NCBI RefSeq assembly: GCF_025602895.1
Contig: NW_026516204.1
Location: 1-64,000 of the forward strand
DNA length: 64,000 nucleotides
Origin: Polychytrium aggregatum
Lineage: Eukaryota; Chytridiomycota; Chytridiomycetes; Polychytriales
Reading direction: 5' to 3'
Shown here: piece after piece, positions 9,095-18,748 of the stretch
Layout: the number at the start of each line of letters is the position of its first letter
Position numbering within the stretch: the first letter of the stretch is position 1
The notes under the pieces: model-generated
The model's database searches: none
Told to the model about the DNA's origin: nothing
What the model saw: the letters and a program-made list of their open reading frames with translations, nothing else
Position numbers and translations under genes: made by a program

Positions 9095-10083
9095 CGGCCG
9101 AAGAAACGGCAACGCTGTTCATGGACAGCATCTTCAGGATCCACGGGGCTCCCAAGTCCATCGTGACGGACAGGGGTCCGCAGTTCAAGTCCACCTTCTG
9201 GCGACGATTCCATGAGCTTCTGGGCACTTCGACTGACCTGTCCAGCGCCTACCACCCCGAGTCGGATGGGCAGTCGGAAAGAGTCAACAGCGTCCTCGAA
9301 ACCTTCATCCGATGTTACTGCGATTACCAACAGGACGATTGGGTCTCGCTTTTGCCGTTAGCTGAGTTCGCATACAATAACTCGGCCCACTCGAGCACCA
9401 AGAGCACACCGTTCTATGCGAACTACGGATTCCACCCTGCCTGTGACTTCAAGCTGTCGACCCAGTCCGAGGTGCCTGCAGCCGAGGAGCGCATCGAAAA
9501 AATCAAGCAGCACCTCGAACAACTCAAGACTCACCTCGCGGACGCACAGTCCAGACAGAAGGCCAACGCCGACAGGCACCGTAAGTCTTTTGACATTGCC
9601 GTCGGATCCAAGGTCTGGTTGTCTCGTCGCAACATAAGGACGCAGCGCCCAAGCGACAAGCTGGATTGGAAGCGCCTTGGACCCTTCGAAGTCGTTAGGG
9701 CGATCAACGAGGTGGCCTTCGAACTCAAGCTGCCGAAGTCGATGGCCCGGATCCATCCGGTGTTCCATGCGTCTCTGCTGGAACCGGTCAAGCCCAATGA
9801 GCTCCCAGGACGACAGGCACCTCCTCCACCGCCGATCGAAATTGACGGCCACGAAGAATATGAGGTGCAGGAGATACTGGACTCAAGGGTAAGGGGTAAT
9901 AAGTTGGAATACCTGATCCGATGGAGGGGCTACGGACCAGACGAAGACTCGTGGGAATCCGAAGAGAATTGCAGGAGCGCACCTCAAGTAGTCCAAGAAT
10001 TCCATCAACGGTACCCCTTGAAGCCTCGAACGCCGACCAAGACCAAGTCCGCAAGACACCCCAGACATAGGAAGGGGGCTTAG
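9095..10083 (+). pseudogene. 5'-truncated Ty3/gypsy integrase with chromodomain
   Basis: The frame is open from the A-tail junction to TAG at 10081-10083. It enters the integrase core at TAEETATLFMDSIFRIHG, then shows the second catalytic Asp in IVTDRGPQF, the catalytic Glu region AYHPESDGQSERVN and QDDWVSLLPLAEFAYNNS. A GPF/Y-type region follows (RLGPFEVVRAINEVAFELKL, HPVFHASLLEP). The C-terminus is a chromodomain (EEYEVQEILDSRV, YLIRWRGYGPDEDSWE), which in chromoviruses directs integration to heterochromatin. The first catalytic Asp and the zinc-binding HHCC part are missing, so the protein could not integrate DNA. There are no internal stops, suggesting recent truncation. Confidence 0.9.
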
Positions 10084-10091
10084 GAAGAGGG

Positions 10092-10640
10092 TGATGTAAT
10101 GGGCACGCGGACAGGGAGCTCCGGGACGACCCGGAAGGCATCCCGAGGGGGCTTAGCCCACGCCAAGGAGCGCAGGCAAGCCGGTCCGCTACCCCCCAGG
10201 GATGTAAATGCAAGGCGTCGCCCGCCGAAAATAAACCGGCGAGACGACAACACCGTCCTTCGCCTAGTAAACCAGTCGTTACCCGCTCACTCCAGTCCGT
10301 CCGCTCTCGTCCAGTCCCCAGTCCTGTTACACACGCGCCGTTGCCACCCGCGTCTACTGGTTTCCTGCCTCCCCCACCGCTCGGCACATGTCCCCGGGCT
10401 GTGCCAAGCCTCTCTCGCTTGCACACCAGCCACTCTCGCACCCCCTTCTCGCTTCTCTGTGATGCTCCACCCTTCTCGCCCACTTTTGCCCCTCGACCTT
10501 CTCCCGGTCTATAAATAGCCCTGCATGTCTGAGCCTATGTTGAACACCAGTTCGAACAAAACTTGTTCTTTGGTGTTCGGGGCTAAAAGCTAATAAAGCT
10601 CATACCAAGCACTTGGTCTTCGTCCTTGCGCTTGTTCACT
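10092..10640 (+). repeat. Probable 3' LTR of the Ty3/gypsy element
   Basis: After a purine-rich tract, a segment of about 550 bases has LTR features: a TG near its start, TATAAATA at 10510-10517 and AATAAA at 10592-10597. Only one copy lies in the window, so the boundaries cannot be set by comparing LTR pairs. Confidence 0.5.
10510..10517 (+). promoter_or_regulatory. TATA box of the LTR
   Basis: TATAAATA, 75 bases upstream of an AATAAA signal; this spacing is typical of U3-R organisation in an LTR. Confidence 0.5.
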
Positions 10641-11272
10641 CCTCACACCCACCACCCCGAACCGAGCTCAGACCTTGCCTCGGGGTCGAACTGGGGAGGA
10701 ACCTCAGAGTCTGGCTCAGAGTCTGGCTCAGAGTACTCCCCTGATGGCAACCAAGACTCCCTCCCGAACCGAGACCGAAACCGGGCCAGGGAGACGAATA
10801 GACATCCGGTCCCCGGCCCTGAACCGAGAGTGGTTCCCACGCCCTCCCAAGGACGAAGTACTGACCCGATCCCAGAGTCCGACGATGACTTGGGACTAGG
10901 TCAGACCCCAGGATACGAGATAAATCCCGAGTACCCCTCCCACAGACAAACTCACACTCCTTTGAGGGCAAGTCAAGACCCAACACCGCACAGCAAACCC
11001 TGGAGTGGGTTCGAGTTGATACTAGAGAGGGACTTGGAGAAACCAGCCCCTGACATCCCGGAGCGGGACTTGGAGACATGCGACTCCCTCTGGGAGTTAT
11101 TAGAGGGAGTGTTCACCCGCATGGCTCGCCGTGTGGGCTGGAGAGTCGGCGAGAGCCGCAACAGGGGCGTGTGAGCCTGCTTGTACGCCCACTGCCGGGT
11201 ACCGCATGGTACTGATGGCTTGTTGAATTGAATATTCCTGAATATACAACTATTGTAAACAAAAAAAAAAAA
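10641..11272 (+). pseudogene. 3' end of a second, related LINE (ORF2 tail, 3' UTR, A-tail)
   Basis: An open frame ends at 11174 with LWELLEGVFTRMARRVG, clearly related to the intact LINE ORF2 end LWELLENVFTRLVSDLVG. The following 3' untranslated region shares short blocks with the intact element in the same order (a CGCAACAGG-like block, TGCCGGG.TACC, CTGATGGCTTGT) and ends in an A-run at 11261-11272. The upstream part is low-complexity Pro/Ser/Glu-rich sequence with no endonuclease or reverse transcriptase, and the frame starts without an ATG. This is a 5'-truncated insertion from a sister family. Its 5' boundary is uncertain. Confidence 0.75.
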
Positions 11273-11642
11273 CCACCACTCACAGAGATTCACCAGCGAC
11301 AATGCGGGAGAAGGCAGTGCCTCAGGATGTCCGCGACAACTAGTGTCTGCTCTCGATTGGGTCCATGACCAAGTGCGGTGTGGACTGTCATAGATTGTGA
11401 GGGATTTGGACTCGCTTCGGGTTCGGCAGCCGCAAAACAGGATCATCTCACACCGCAACACCAGAGCCGTCCTCCAGTACGAATATCACACACAATCTGA
11501 TCGGACGAAGTGAGATGTCGGAAGTAGGAGATAGAAAGCTGGATTGGAAGAAAACTAACCGAAACGGAGTGGAATGGAGTGGAAAATATAGAGAATAAAA
11601 CCTGGAGAAAGAACACATGACATTGAGCAGATCCATGCTCAG
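11273..11642. other. Intergenic, LINE tail to LRR gene 3' end
   Basis: 370 bases with no convincing open frame, converging from the second LINE remnant and the LRR gene. It should contain the 3' untranslated region of the minus-strand LRR gene. Confidence 0.6.
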
Positions 11643-14624
11643 CTACCTCAAGAATCGGCCAAAAGTGTACTCGAACGAATCGCTGAACACAACTCGACAT
11701 CCCTTCGGAAGCCCGGAAATCACCTTTCTAAGTCTGAAAGAGTCAGCATATCGGCCAAACATGCCATCCAACAGGGAATGATGTGATGACCTTATACTTG
11801 AATCCAAATGCAGTGACTTGAGAGAGGGAAGCTTGTCGACCAGTCCGCTGACTCTGCGAATCGATCGAGGGGCGTACAGGATCTCGAGCTTGGGATACGG
11901 GGGAATGTCATCCAGCGACTCCAATTCGCAGCAAGCTTGCAAATCGATGACTGTGAGGGAGCTTTGATTGACACGCAGATCGGCCAGGCTCACAAACTGA
12001 CTTGGGAGGACGAGGTGACTGAGTTTTGGCATGCTTGGGAGTTGGCCCAAGATGGTGTGGGGTTTGGGCGAGGAGATCGTGAGCTTGGTGAGGGACGGGA
12101 GCTCCTCGGGAACATCCACGAAGGCATCAACGTCGGCTGGAATGTCGTGTTCGAGTAGTATTTGCGCGTTTGACAGTCCAGCGAGCGAGGTCAGTGGGAT
12201 GGATGTACTGGGATTAATCAATGTGACCAAGGGAAGCACCTTTGGTATGCCCTCCAGGGACTCAACGGACTTGGGGAATTGAGGTTTCTCAAGCTTTGGC
12301 ATCTCAGGCAATCCATTGAGCGACTTGAGTTGACTACATTCACTCAGATCGAGCCTTGTAAGCATGGGCAACTCCTTCGGCATGCCTTCCAGGGACTCAA
12401 TGGATGGTGGGAGTCGAAGTATCACCAACTTTGGCATCTTGGGCATTCCCTTGAGTGATTGGAGTTTACTGCAACCACTCAAGTTGAGCCATGGAAGAGT
12501 GGGCAGCTCCTTTGGCATGCTTTCCAGGGACTCGATGGACGGTGGGAGTCGAAGTATCACCAACTTTGGCATCTTGGGCATTCCCTTGAGTGATTGGAGT
12601 TTACTGCAACCACTCAAGTTGAGACATGGAAGAGTGGGCAGCTCCTTTGGCATGCTTTCCAGGGACTCGATGGACGGTGGGAGAAGAAAAGTCTCCAGCT
12701 TTGGCATCTCAGGCAATCCATTGAGCGACTTGAGTTCACTGCATCCACTCAGATCGAGCCTTGTGAGCATAGGTAGCACTTTCGGCATGCCTTCCAGGGG
12801 CTCAATGGACGGTGGGGGCACAAGTGCTTCCAACTTTGGCATTTCAGGCATTCCCTTGAGTGATTTGAATCGACTAAACCCACTCAGGTCGAGCCTTGTA
12901 AGCATGGGCAGCACTTTCGGCATGCCTTCCAGGGACTCAATGGACGGTGGAGGCACAAGTGCTTCCAACTTTGGCATCTCAGGCATTCCCTTGAGTGATT
13001 TGAGTTTACTGCAACCACTCAAGTTGAGCCATGGAAGAGTGGGCAGCTCCTTTGGCATGCTTTCCAGGGACTCGATGGACGGTGGGAGAAGAAAAGTCTC
13101 CAGCTTTGGCATCTCAGGCAATCCATTGAGCGACTTGAGTTCACTGCATCCACTCAGATCGAGCCTTGTGAGCATGGGTAGCACTTTCGGCATGCCTTCC
13201 AGGGGCTCAATGGACGGTGGGGGCACAAATGCTTCCAACTTTGGCATTTCAGGCATTCCCTTGAGTGATTTGAATTGATTAAACCCACTCAGGTCGAGTG
13301 TTCGAAGCATGGGCAGCACTTTCGGCATGCCTTCCAGGGACCGGATGGACTTGGGTAGCTGGAGTGTCAACAATTTTGGCATCTCAGGCATTCCCTTGAG
13401 TGATTTGAGTTTACTGCAACCACTCAAGTTGAGCCATGGAAGAGTGGGCAGCTCCTTTGGCATGCTTTCCAGGGACTCGATGGACGGTGGGAGAAGAAAA
13501 GTCTCCAGCTTTGGCATCTCAGGCAATCCATTGAGCGACTTGAGTTCAGTGCATCCACTCAGATCGAGCCTTGTAAGCATGGGTAGCACTTTCGGCATGC
13601 CTTCCAGGGACTCAATGGACGGTGGGGGCACAAATGCTTCCAACTTGGGCATCTCAGGCATTCCATTGAGGGACTTCAATTGATTCCATTCACTCAAGTC
13701 GAGCTCGGTGAGCATGGGCAGCTCCTTCGGCATGCCTTCAAGGGACTTGATGGACTCGGGAAGCTGAAGTGACTTCAACTTGGGCATCTCGGGCATTCCC
13801 TTGAGGGACTTGAGTTCACTGCATTCACTCAGATCGAGCCTTGTTAGCATGGGCAGCACCTTCGGCATGCCTTCCAAGTTGATCAGTGGATCGGCCACTC
13901 GATCCCGGGTTCTATGCTTGATAGTCAGATCTTGAATATTGGAGAGCCATTTGGGCCATCCGGACACTTGCAGAAACGACACATTCTCGAGTGTCAGCCC
14001 CTTTTCCCTTGCTTGGTTGATCACAGGAATGAAGTATGGCAAAAGCCTGGAAACATAGAATCCGTCCGTGCCCAGGTTAGGTCGAATAGTGATCGTGCTT
14101 CGAGGGTCAACCACTATCGGCCACTCGAAGCGAAAGTTTTGCCTTTCAGCGATGGTTATCATCTCCTCGACGGATGGCTGCTTGTATCCATTTGGTCTTG
14201 CGTCCTCGGGGAAGTGAAACTCTGGATCGGTCACCTGGCAGTATCGTTGCACTCGGTCGAAAAACGGCCTGTCTCGATGGACTTCAGACCAGAGCTCATT
14301 CTCCTTCGCCAACATCGATGAGTTGGTTGGTCTGTGCTGATTTTGGCGAAGTGCATAACAGAGGAGCCCTTGGGCCACTTTCAACCGATCGATGGAGGGA
14401 TCGACACCCTTGAACAGGAATTCGGGAGTGATCCCCAAAGTGGGGAATAGTAACCGTTCCCGTACCTCTTCGGTATCGAGGATGGCCCGAGTCTGCTTTG
14501 AGACCCTGACTAGTTTTGCGAGCAAAGGTACACTCGCAGCGTGAGTGAATGCTTCATTTGTGATCAGGATGGTGAGCAGGTCGAAGCGAGCGAGGTCCTC
14601 CTCGACCAGGGATGATTTTGCCAT
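11643..14624 (-). CDS. Leucine-rich-repeat protein with 45-residue tandem units
   Basis: Intronless, 993 residues from the ATG at 14624-14622. An upstream extension of the frame to 15029 lacks similarity and is treated as untranslated. The first 60 residues (about LVEEDLARFDLLTILITNE to VSKQTRAIL) resemble the helical packing of an F-box, but this is weak. From about residue 235 come leucine-rich repeats in pairs: a unit of about 45 residues containing LPMLTRLDLSGC, LKSLNGLPEMPKL and PPSIESLEGMPK is repeated thirteen times. More divergent repeats follow to the end. There is no signal peptide, membrane segment, NB-ARC or kinase domain. LRR arrays bind proteins, and with an F-box this would be an SCF substrate adaptor, but that is inference. 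It lies next to retroelements in a subtelomeric position, where expanding repeat genes are common. Confidence 0.8.
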   Translation of the reverse strand: MAKSSLVEEDLARFDLLTILITNEAFTHAASVPLLAKLVRVSKQTRAILDTEEVRERLLFPTLGITPEFLFKGVDPSIDRLKVAQGLLCYALRQNQHRPTNSSMLAKENELWSEVHRDRPFFDRVQRYCQVTDPEFHFPEDARPNGYKQPSVEEMITIAERQNFRFEWPIVVDPRSTITIRPNLGTDGFYVSRLLPYFIPVINQAREKGLTLENVSFLQVSGWPKWLSNIQDLTIKHRTRDRVADPLINLEGMPKVLPMLTRLDLSECSELKSLKGMPEMPKLKSLQLPESIKSLEGMPKELPMLTELDLSEWNQLKSLNGMPEMPKLEAFVPPPSIESLEGMPKVLPMLTRLDLSGCTELKSLNGLPEMPKLETFLLPPSIESLESMPKELPTLPWLNLSGCSKLKSLKGMPEMPKLLTLQLPKSIRSLEGMPKVLPMLRTLDLSGFNQFKSLKGMPEMPKLEAFVPPPSIEPLEGMPKVLPMLTRLDLSGCSELKSLNGLPEMPKLETFLLPPSIESLESMPKELPTLPWLNLSGCSKLKSLKGMPEMPKLEALVPPPSIESLEGMPKVLPMLTRLDLSGFSRFKSLKGMPEMPKLEALVPPPSIEPLEGMPKVLPMLTRLDLSGCSELKSLNGLPEMPKLETFLLPPSIESLESMPKELPTLPCLNLSGCSKLQSLKGMPKMPKLVILRLPPSIESLESMPKELPTLPWLNLSGCSKLQSLKGMPKMPKLVILRLPPSIESLEGMPKELPMLTRLDLSECSQLKSLNGLPEMPKLEKPQFPKSVESLEGIPKVLPLVTLINPSTSIPLTSLAGLSNAQILLEHDIPADVDAFVDVPEELPSLTKLTISSPKPHTILGQLPSMPKLSHLVLPSQFVSLADLRVNQSSLTVIDLQACCELESLDDIPPYPKLEILYAPRSIRRVSGLVDKLPSLKSLHLDSSIRSSHHSLLDGMFGRYADSFRLRKVISGLPKGCRVVFSDSFEYTFGRFLR
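12244..13998 (-). repeat. 135-bp coding tandem array (13 units) within the LRR gene
   Basis: A landmark (GGCATGCC or a close variant) recurs at 12244, 12379, 12514, 12649, 12784, 12919 and so on to 13864, always exactly 135 bp apart, i.e. thirteen units of 45 codons with no indel. Neighbouring units differ by blocks of shared variants (for example alternating GGTGGGAG and GGTGGGGGC types), which suggests higher-order duplication of pairs or triplets. Confidence 0.9.
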
Positions 14625-15951
14625 CGTTTCGGTTGACGCAGGCGGAGCGGGGCGATGGAGACAGGCCGAGGATGGGAGGCAGCCGAGGCAGAGTAGAGAG
14701 CAGGAACAACGACGAAGGACCAGAGGCGACAGCGGGGTATTTGAGGGGCGATGTGCTGCTTCCTCGCTGATACCGTCCACGGGGTGTGGCTTAGTGATAC
14801 CGTCGTCACACAGACCTGCTGTTTCGGGACAGGTGTCACCCAGCCAGAACAATATTCCTGTGCAGCACGATTCCATCCGAATCGGCCTACAGCGACAGAT
14901 GTGTGCTGGGCAGCACAAATCGACAGATGAATGGGATGTCATGGATGGCGTAGCGTTGATGGGCAGTACCAAGCCGGTGGACATGGGGAGTGCGGTCTGG
15001 GACAGTTGTCTGAATCCACTCCAATCCACTCCAATCCATGAATGGCATCAACGAGGTGTAGTGCCATGTGGGAGGTGGAGGGCTCGACAATGTCCAACTT
15101 GTCCTGAGACTTGTCAGTGCTTGCTGATCGACTCAGTTTGTTTGGAATGGAACTGGACAGAGTGTTCCTGGGTGTCTCTCACATCAATCCATGCCTGTTG
15201 GTTCCAGAGCACAGTCTCGACACACCCGGTCGACGGGATTGATGTTGCAATGTGAGAGTGTGGCTGTAAGCATCCGGCATTTGGACATCTTCGTGCAAAC
15301 TATTCTCGATATCAATACACTCGACCTTCTCGAGTCGCTTGGCTTCCCGTCAATGTGAGCACACCTGGGATGTGTTGAACTCGTTCACCGAGCACACATG
15401 GATCTTGGAGACGGATCGGTCTGGTGGGCGTCTCTGGTGATGGTGGAATTGCTCAAAGTACTTGGCAAACCGGAGTCTCCGTGGGCTGGATGCATATCCC
15501 TTCCCCTGTTTCCACGATCCATTCCCAAAGGCAATCACCACTTCGGTCTCCTTTGGTGCCTGGTCGATGACTTGCTTGCACATCTCCGTGGACGGTGCGC
15601 TGTTGCTTGCTGTGGAGATCGAGTCGCTTGAATCGCCATCGCCGGGTCAGGCTGAAGTACAGCTGTTTCTCCAGCATGTCTCCATCGAACACATGGCGAA
15701 TGTATTGCAGGAAGGAAGCCAACCCAGGGATCTTGGGACTTGGTGTGGTGCTCATCCAGCGCATCTTGAGCTGGAAGCGATTCCCACAATGGCGTCCTTG
15801 ATTCAAATCACAGAATGGTCATGGCCAGCGCGCGATTGTATTGCGTAACAAAATATTTGATCAATGGTCAAAATCACGGGTGCCCCGTTTTTTATTGGAT
15901 TGACTGTAAGACTTTGGGGACCACCACTTGGGTCACATCGTGCTGGCGCAA
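14625..15951. other. Intergenic between LRR promoter and dioxygenase 3' end
   Basis: About 1.3 kb with only short overlapping open frames and no recognised domain. It holds the upstream region of the minus-strand LRR gene. Near its right end, TTTATT at about 15891-15896 reads AATAAA on the minus strand, about 60 bases past the stop of the dioxygenase gene, and is a plausible polyadenylation signal for it. Confidence 0.6.
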
Positions 15952-17916
15952 TCAGAGCGACTTGAACGGGGAACGCAGGCGATCAAGTCCGTCGGCGCCG
16001 TAGTTCTGGGCCCACTCGGGGAACACGTTGGTGATGATCTTCTTGAAGATGTAGCCGTCGGGGCGGTCGTCGCCGCTCTTGGTGATATAGTCGAATCCCC
16101 AGTGGGTCAGGTCGTGCGGGTTGATGCCATCGACGATGAAGCGGTCGTTGCGGATGAGGTTGGTGGCGTCAGAGAGAATGCTGCGGGCAGCAGAGTAAGG
16201 CAGGCAGATGCCGCCGGTGGTCTGGCCCTCGATCAGGACACCAGGGTAGAACTCGACCCGCTCGATTCCGTTCTTGCCATAGTGCTTCTCGAGGGCGGCA
16301 ATGATGCGCTTGTCGGGAACGGGGCGCGAAGGGCAAGTGATGAGCTCCTCGTAGGAGCTGTAGGGCTTGAGGTTGAACTTGCGTCTAAAGTCGTTGATGG
16401 TGCACATGCCCAAGAGACGGGCCGACTGGATACCCTGGACCTCGACGTCAATCAGCTCGCCCGGGATCTTGCGGGGTCCGAAGCGGCTGGCAACCTTGTC
16501 CATGGACTCGCGCAGGATCTGGATGAGCTGGGTATCGTCAAACTTGGCCGTCTGCGGGTTGCGGTGCAGACCGATGCAGATGGGGCCGAGGCTGAGCTCC
16601 TCACGGGTGTAGCCGTACTGGTGCATAAGGTCGGAGAAATAAGCCATGTGCTTCTGGGCAATGGTTTTCTTGTCCAGGGGCGTGCCATTGTCATCGGCGG
16701 TCTCGATCTCGATGAGCATCTTCTTGCGCAGGGTCATGTACTCGGCAATGTGGACGTGCTTGAGCCACTCAGCATCCTGCTGGCTGATGGCACCGTGCCA
16801 GCGGTAGATGTAGCCAAACTCGAGCGAAAGCACGTTGCCGCTGGTGGGGTTGGGTGCGGGGGGGTTGATGCCGGGGTTGAGGGTGTAGCCCGTGTTCATG
16901 TCGAGGTCGAGGATGCTCTTGATGTACTCGTGCAGGATGATGGTGGCGTAGCAGGCGCCGTTGATGAGGCGGGCAGTCTGGAAGACGAGCTCGTCGGTCT
17001 TCTTGGAGCTGAGACGGGGGCTGTCGGGGCCGGCAATGTGAGTGAAGCGGCAGTTTTCCTGCTGGACATTGACCTCGTCGCTGAGCAGCTTCTCGGCAAT
17101 GTAGTTGTGGTTGCGGGCAAAGACCATGAGGAGGGCAGAGGTGGTCGGGATGTGGAACTGGAGGCGCATGTCGGTGAAGCTGTCGGGCTTCAGGAGACCG
17201 CGCTGGCCGAGACGGACCTTGGTCTGCTCCTCGATGTTGGCGCCGTAGAGACAGCTGAGATCGGCGTAGTGGGTGGACTCGTTGATGCCGGGGGAGTTGG
17301 CCTTGGTGCGGAAGAGATCGTGGGTGATGATGGTCGCAAAGGCAAAGAGGAGCGAGTTGATGTGGGTGGGATGGGGCTCAAAGGCCTCGTCCTCGGGGCG
17401 GCGGAGCAGGTCGTTGAAGAGCTCGACAGGGTCGGGGAGCGACGACTTGAGCGGATAGACCGAGGGGGTGACGGTGCGAGCATACGGGGTTCCCGAGGCG
17501 CCCATGTGCGGATAGATGTGCGAGTTGTTGGAGCCGTCGGCCTCGCGGAAGGGACTGGCAGGCCAGTTGCGCTGGGGATGCTCAAAGTCTTGCCAGAAGC
17601 CCGAGATCAGGGACGAGTTGACAGAGTTGGAGTACTTCAACGGCAGGGTCGAGTTGACCTTGATGAACTGCTCGAGGGGGAAGCGGCGATCGTCGAGGGC
17701 GGGGTTGACCCAGCCAAAGACGTTCTTCTTGATGAGCTCGCCAAAGATGTAGAGCTGGTCCGTGAAGCGGATCTGGGACAGGGCCGAGAGCGTGGTGGTG
17801 GCCTGGGCCGGCTTCTTGCTGGCAGCCGAGGCGGCAGGAGGAATGGTGACGGTGGTGGAGGCCGAGGCCGAGACAGCCTGGGGAGGCGAGACGAGGGGGG
17901 TGTGCTCGGAGGACAT
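15952..17916 (-). CDS. Ppo/linoleate-diol-synthase-like heme fatty-acid dioxygenase
   Basis: Intronless, 654 residues from ATG 17916-17914; the frame extends upstream only through a TTG codon. It belongs to the animal-type heme peroxidase superfamily (cyclooxygenase, alpha-dioxygenase, fungal Ppo). The distal heme His lies in FATIITHDLF (His199). The proximal His and radical-forming Tyr lie in EFGYIYRWH (Tyr371, His374), the YRWH signature of Ppo and cyclooxygenase enzymes. NTGYTLNPG and GFDYITKSGDD are also family-like. Ppo enzymes oxygenate linoleic or oleic acid to hydroperoxides used as sporulation and signalling oxylipins. Most long fungal Ppo proteins carry a C-terminal P450 domain; this one ends after the peroxidase domain, so it would release hydroperoxide rather than a diol. 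There is no signal peptide. The + strand frame of 671 codons here is an antisense shadow. Confidence 0.9.
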   Translation of the reverse strand: MSSEHTPLVSPPQAVSASASTTVTIPPAASAASKKPAQATTTLSALSQIRFTDQLYIFGELIKKNVFGWVNPALDDRRFPLEQFIKVNSTLPLKYSNSVNSSLISGFWQDFEHPQRNWPASPFREADGSNNSHIYPHMGASGTPYARTVTPSVYPLKSSLPDPVELFNDLLRRPEDEAFEPHPTHINSLLFAFATIITHDLFRTKANSPGINESTHYADLSCLYGANIEEQTKVRLGQRGLLKPDSFTDMRLQFHIPTTSALLMVFARNHNYIAEKLLSDEVNVQQENCRFTHIAGPDSPRLSSKKTDELVFQTARLINGACYATIILHEYIKSILDLDMNTGYTLNPGINPPAPNPTSGNVLSLEFGYIYRWHGAISQQDAEWLKHVHIAEYMTLRKKMLIEIETADDNGTPLDKKTIAQKHMAYFSDLMHQYGYTREELSLGPICIGLHRNPQTAKFDDTQLIQILRESMDKVASRFGPRKIPGELIDVEVQGIQSARLLGMCTINDFRRKFNLKPYSSYEELITCPSRPVPDKRIIAALEKHYGKNGIERVEFYPGVLIEGQTTGGICLPYSAARSILSDATNLIRNDRFIVDGINPHDLTHWGFDYITKSGDDRPDGYIFKKIITNVFPEWAQNYGADGLDRLRSPFKSL

Positions 17917-18006
17917 GGCGGAGAGCGACGGCGAGGGGAATGAGGTCGTCAGCAAAGGAAAGGACGGCGGCGGTGTCGATCCGGACCGGGGGAGGAAAAC
18001 GCCGGC

Positions 18007-18013
18007 ATTTATA
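18007..18013 (-). promoter_or_regulatory. TATA-like box of the dioxygenase gene
   Basis: TATAAAT on the minus strand, about 95 bases upstream of the dioxygenase ATG, a plausible core promoter position. Confidence 0.45.
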
Positions 18014-18657
18014 GGCGAAAGGGGGGGGACGAAAACGGATCAGCAATCCAACGGCGCTGCGAGCGGGTGGCTGCGTTGGATGGACGGGGGAGGAGTGCGC
18101 TGGATGGACGATTGGCAACGCGACGGGGATGTCCGCAAGACGCCGCATCGGGCAAGCCGAAAGACACTTGTGCGATCGTGTGCGCTTGTGGTGGGGAGCG
18201 GATACAGACGAGGGCTGTGCGTTGGATTGAGTTTGGCGAGCAGAGCGACAGGCGGATCATCGTCGGTTGCTGGTCGCGATCGGTGTGGGTTGGATCTGGA
18301 TTCATACAGACATGGAGATTCATGTGGTCCGTGCGCGATCTGGGGGGAGATGATCCACACAGCGTAGATCAGAGCACGAACGGGTTGGGCTTGGGCATCG
18401 TGACGAATGTCATGGCCATCGTCACCTTAACACTATCATCGTCAAGAACAACATTATCATCATCAATAGCGACATGGTCATCGTTATGCATATCATGGCC
18501 ATCATCAATGACAACAACAACAACGAAGCCACACTGTGGCGGTGCATCAGACGCGTGGACAGCACGTGATTGCTGCGCACATCCATTCAGCCGAAGCCAC
18601 ACTGCCACAGTCCAAGCACACCAGCCCAAGCGAGATTGCACTGAGTGCCATGAGAGA

Positions 18658-18748
18658 TCACCAGGTCAATTCATCAGGTCAACTCATCAGGTCAACTCAC
18701 CAAGTCAATTCACCGGTGCGATTCACCAGGTCAATTCATCAGTGCGAT
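18658..18748. repeat. Seven 13-bp tandem units
   Basis: Seven exact-length 13-bp units of the type TCACCAGGTCAAT / TCATCAGGTCAAC, with the fifth and seventh ending GTGCGAT. The array is 340 bases upstream of the GTP cyclohydrolase start. Whether it is regulatory is unknown. Confidence 0.85.

Larger units (their letters stand above)
9095..10640 (+). mobile_element. Truncated Ty3/gypsy chromovirus (integrase end plus 3' LTR)
   Basis: Begins inside the integrase catalytic core at the LINE A-tail and continues through the chromodomain, a purine-rich tract after the stop (about 10081-10093) and an LTR-like segment with TATA box and polyadenylation signal. Gag, protease, reverse transcriptase, RNase H, the N-terminal half of integrase and the 5' LTR are absent from the window. 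The right boundary is estimated from where the second LINE remnant starts and may be off by tens of bases. Confidence 0.75.

Noticed and set aside
14625-15029. N-terminal extension of the LRR frame by 135 residues
   Set aside because: No similarity or domain, Cys/Pro-rich, and a well-placed ATG at 14624 starts a protein-like sequence.
15928-17943. 671-codon open frame on the plus strand over the dioxygenase
   Set aside because: Antisense shadow; the minus-strand frame carries the complete heme peroxidase motifs.
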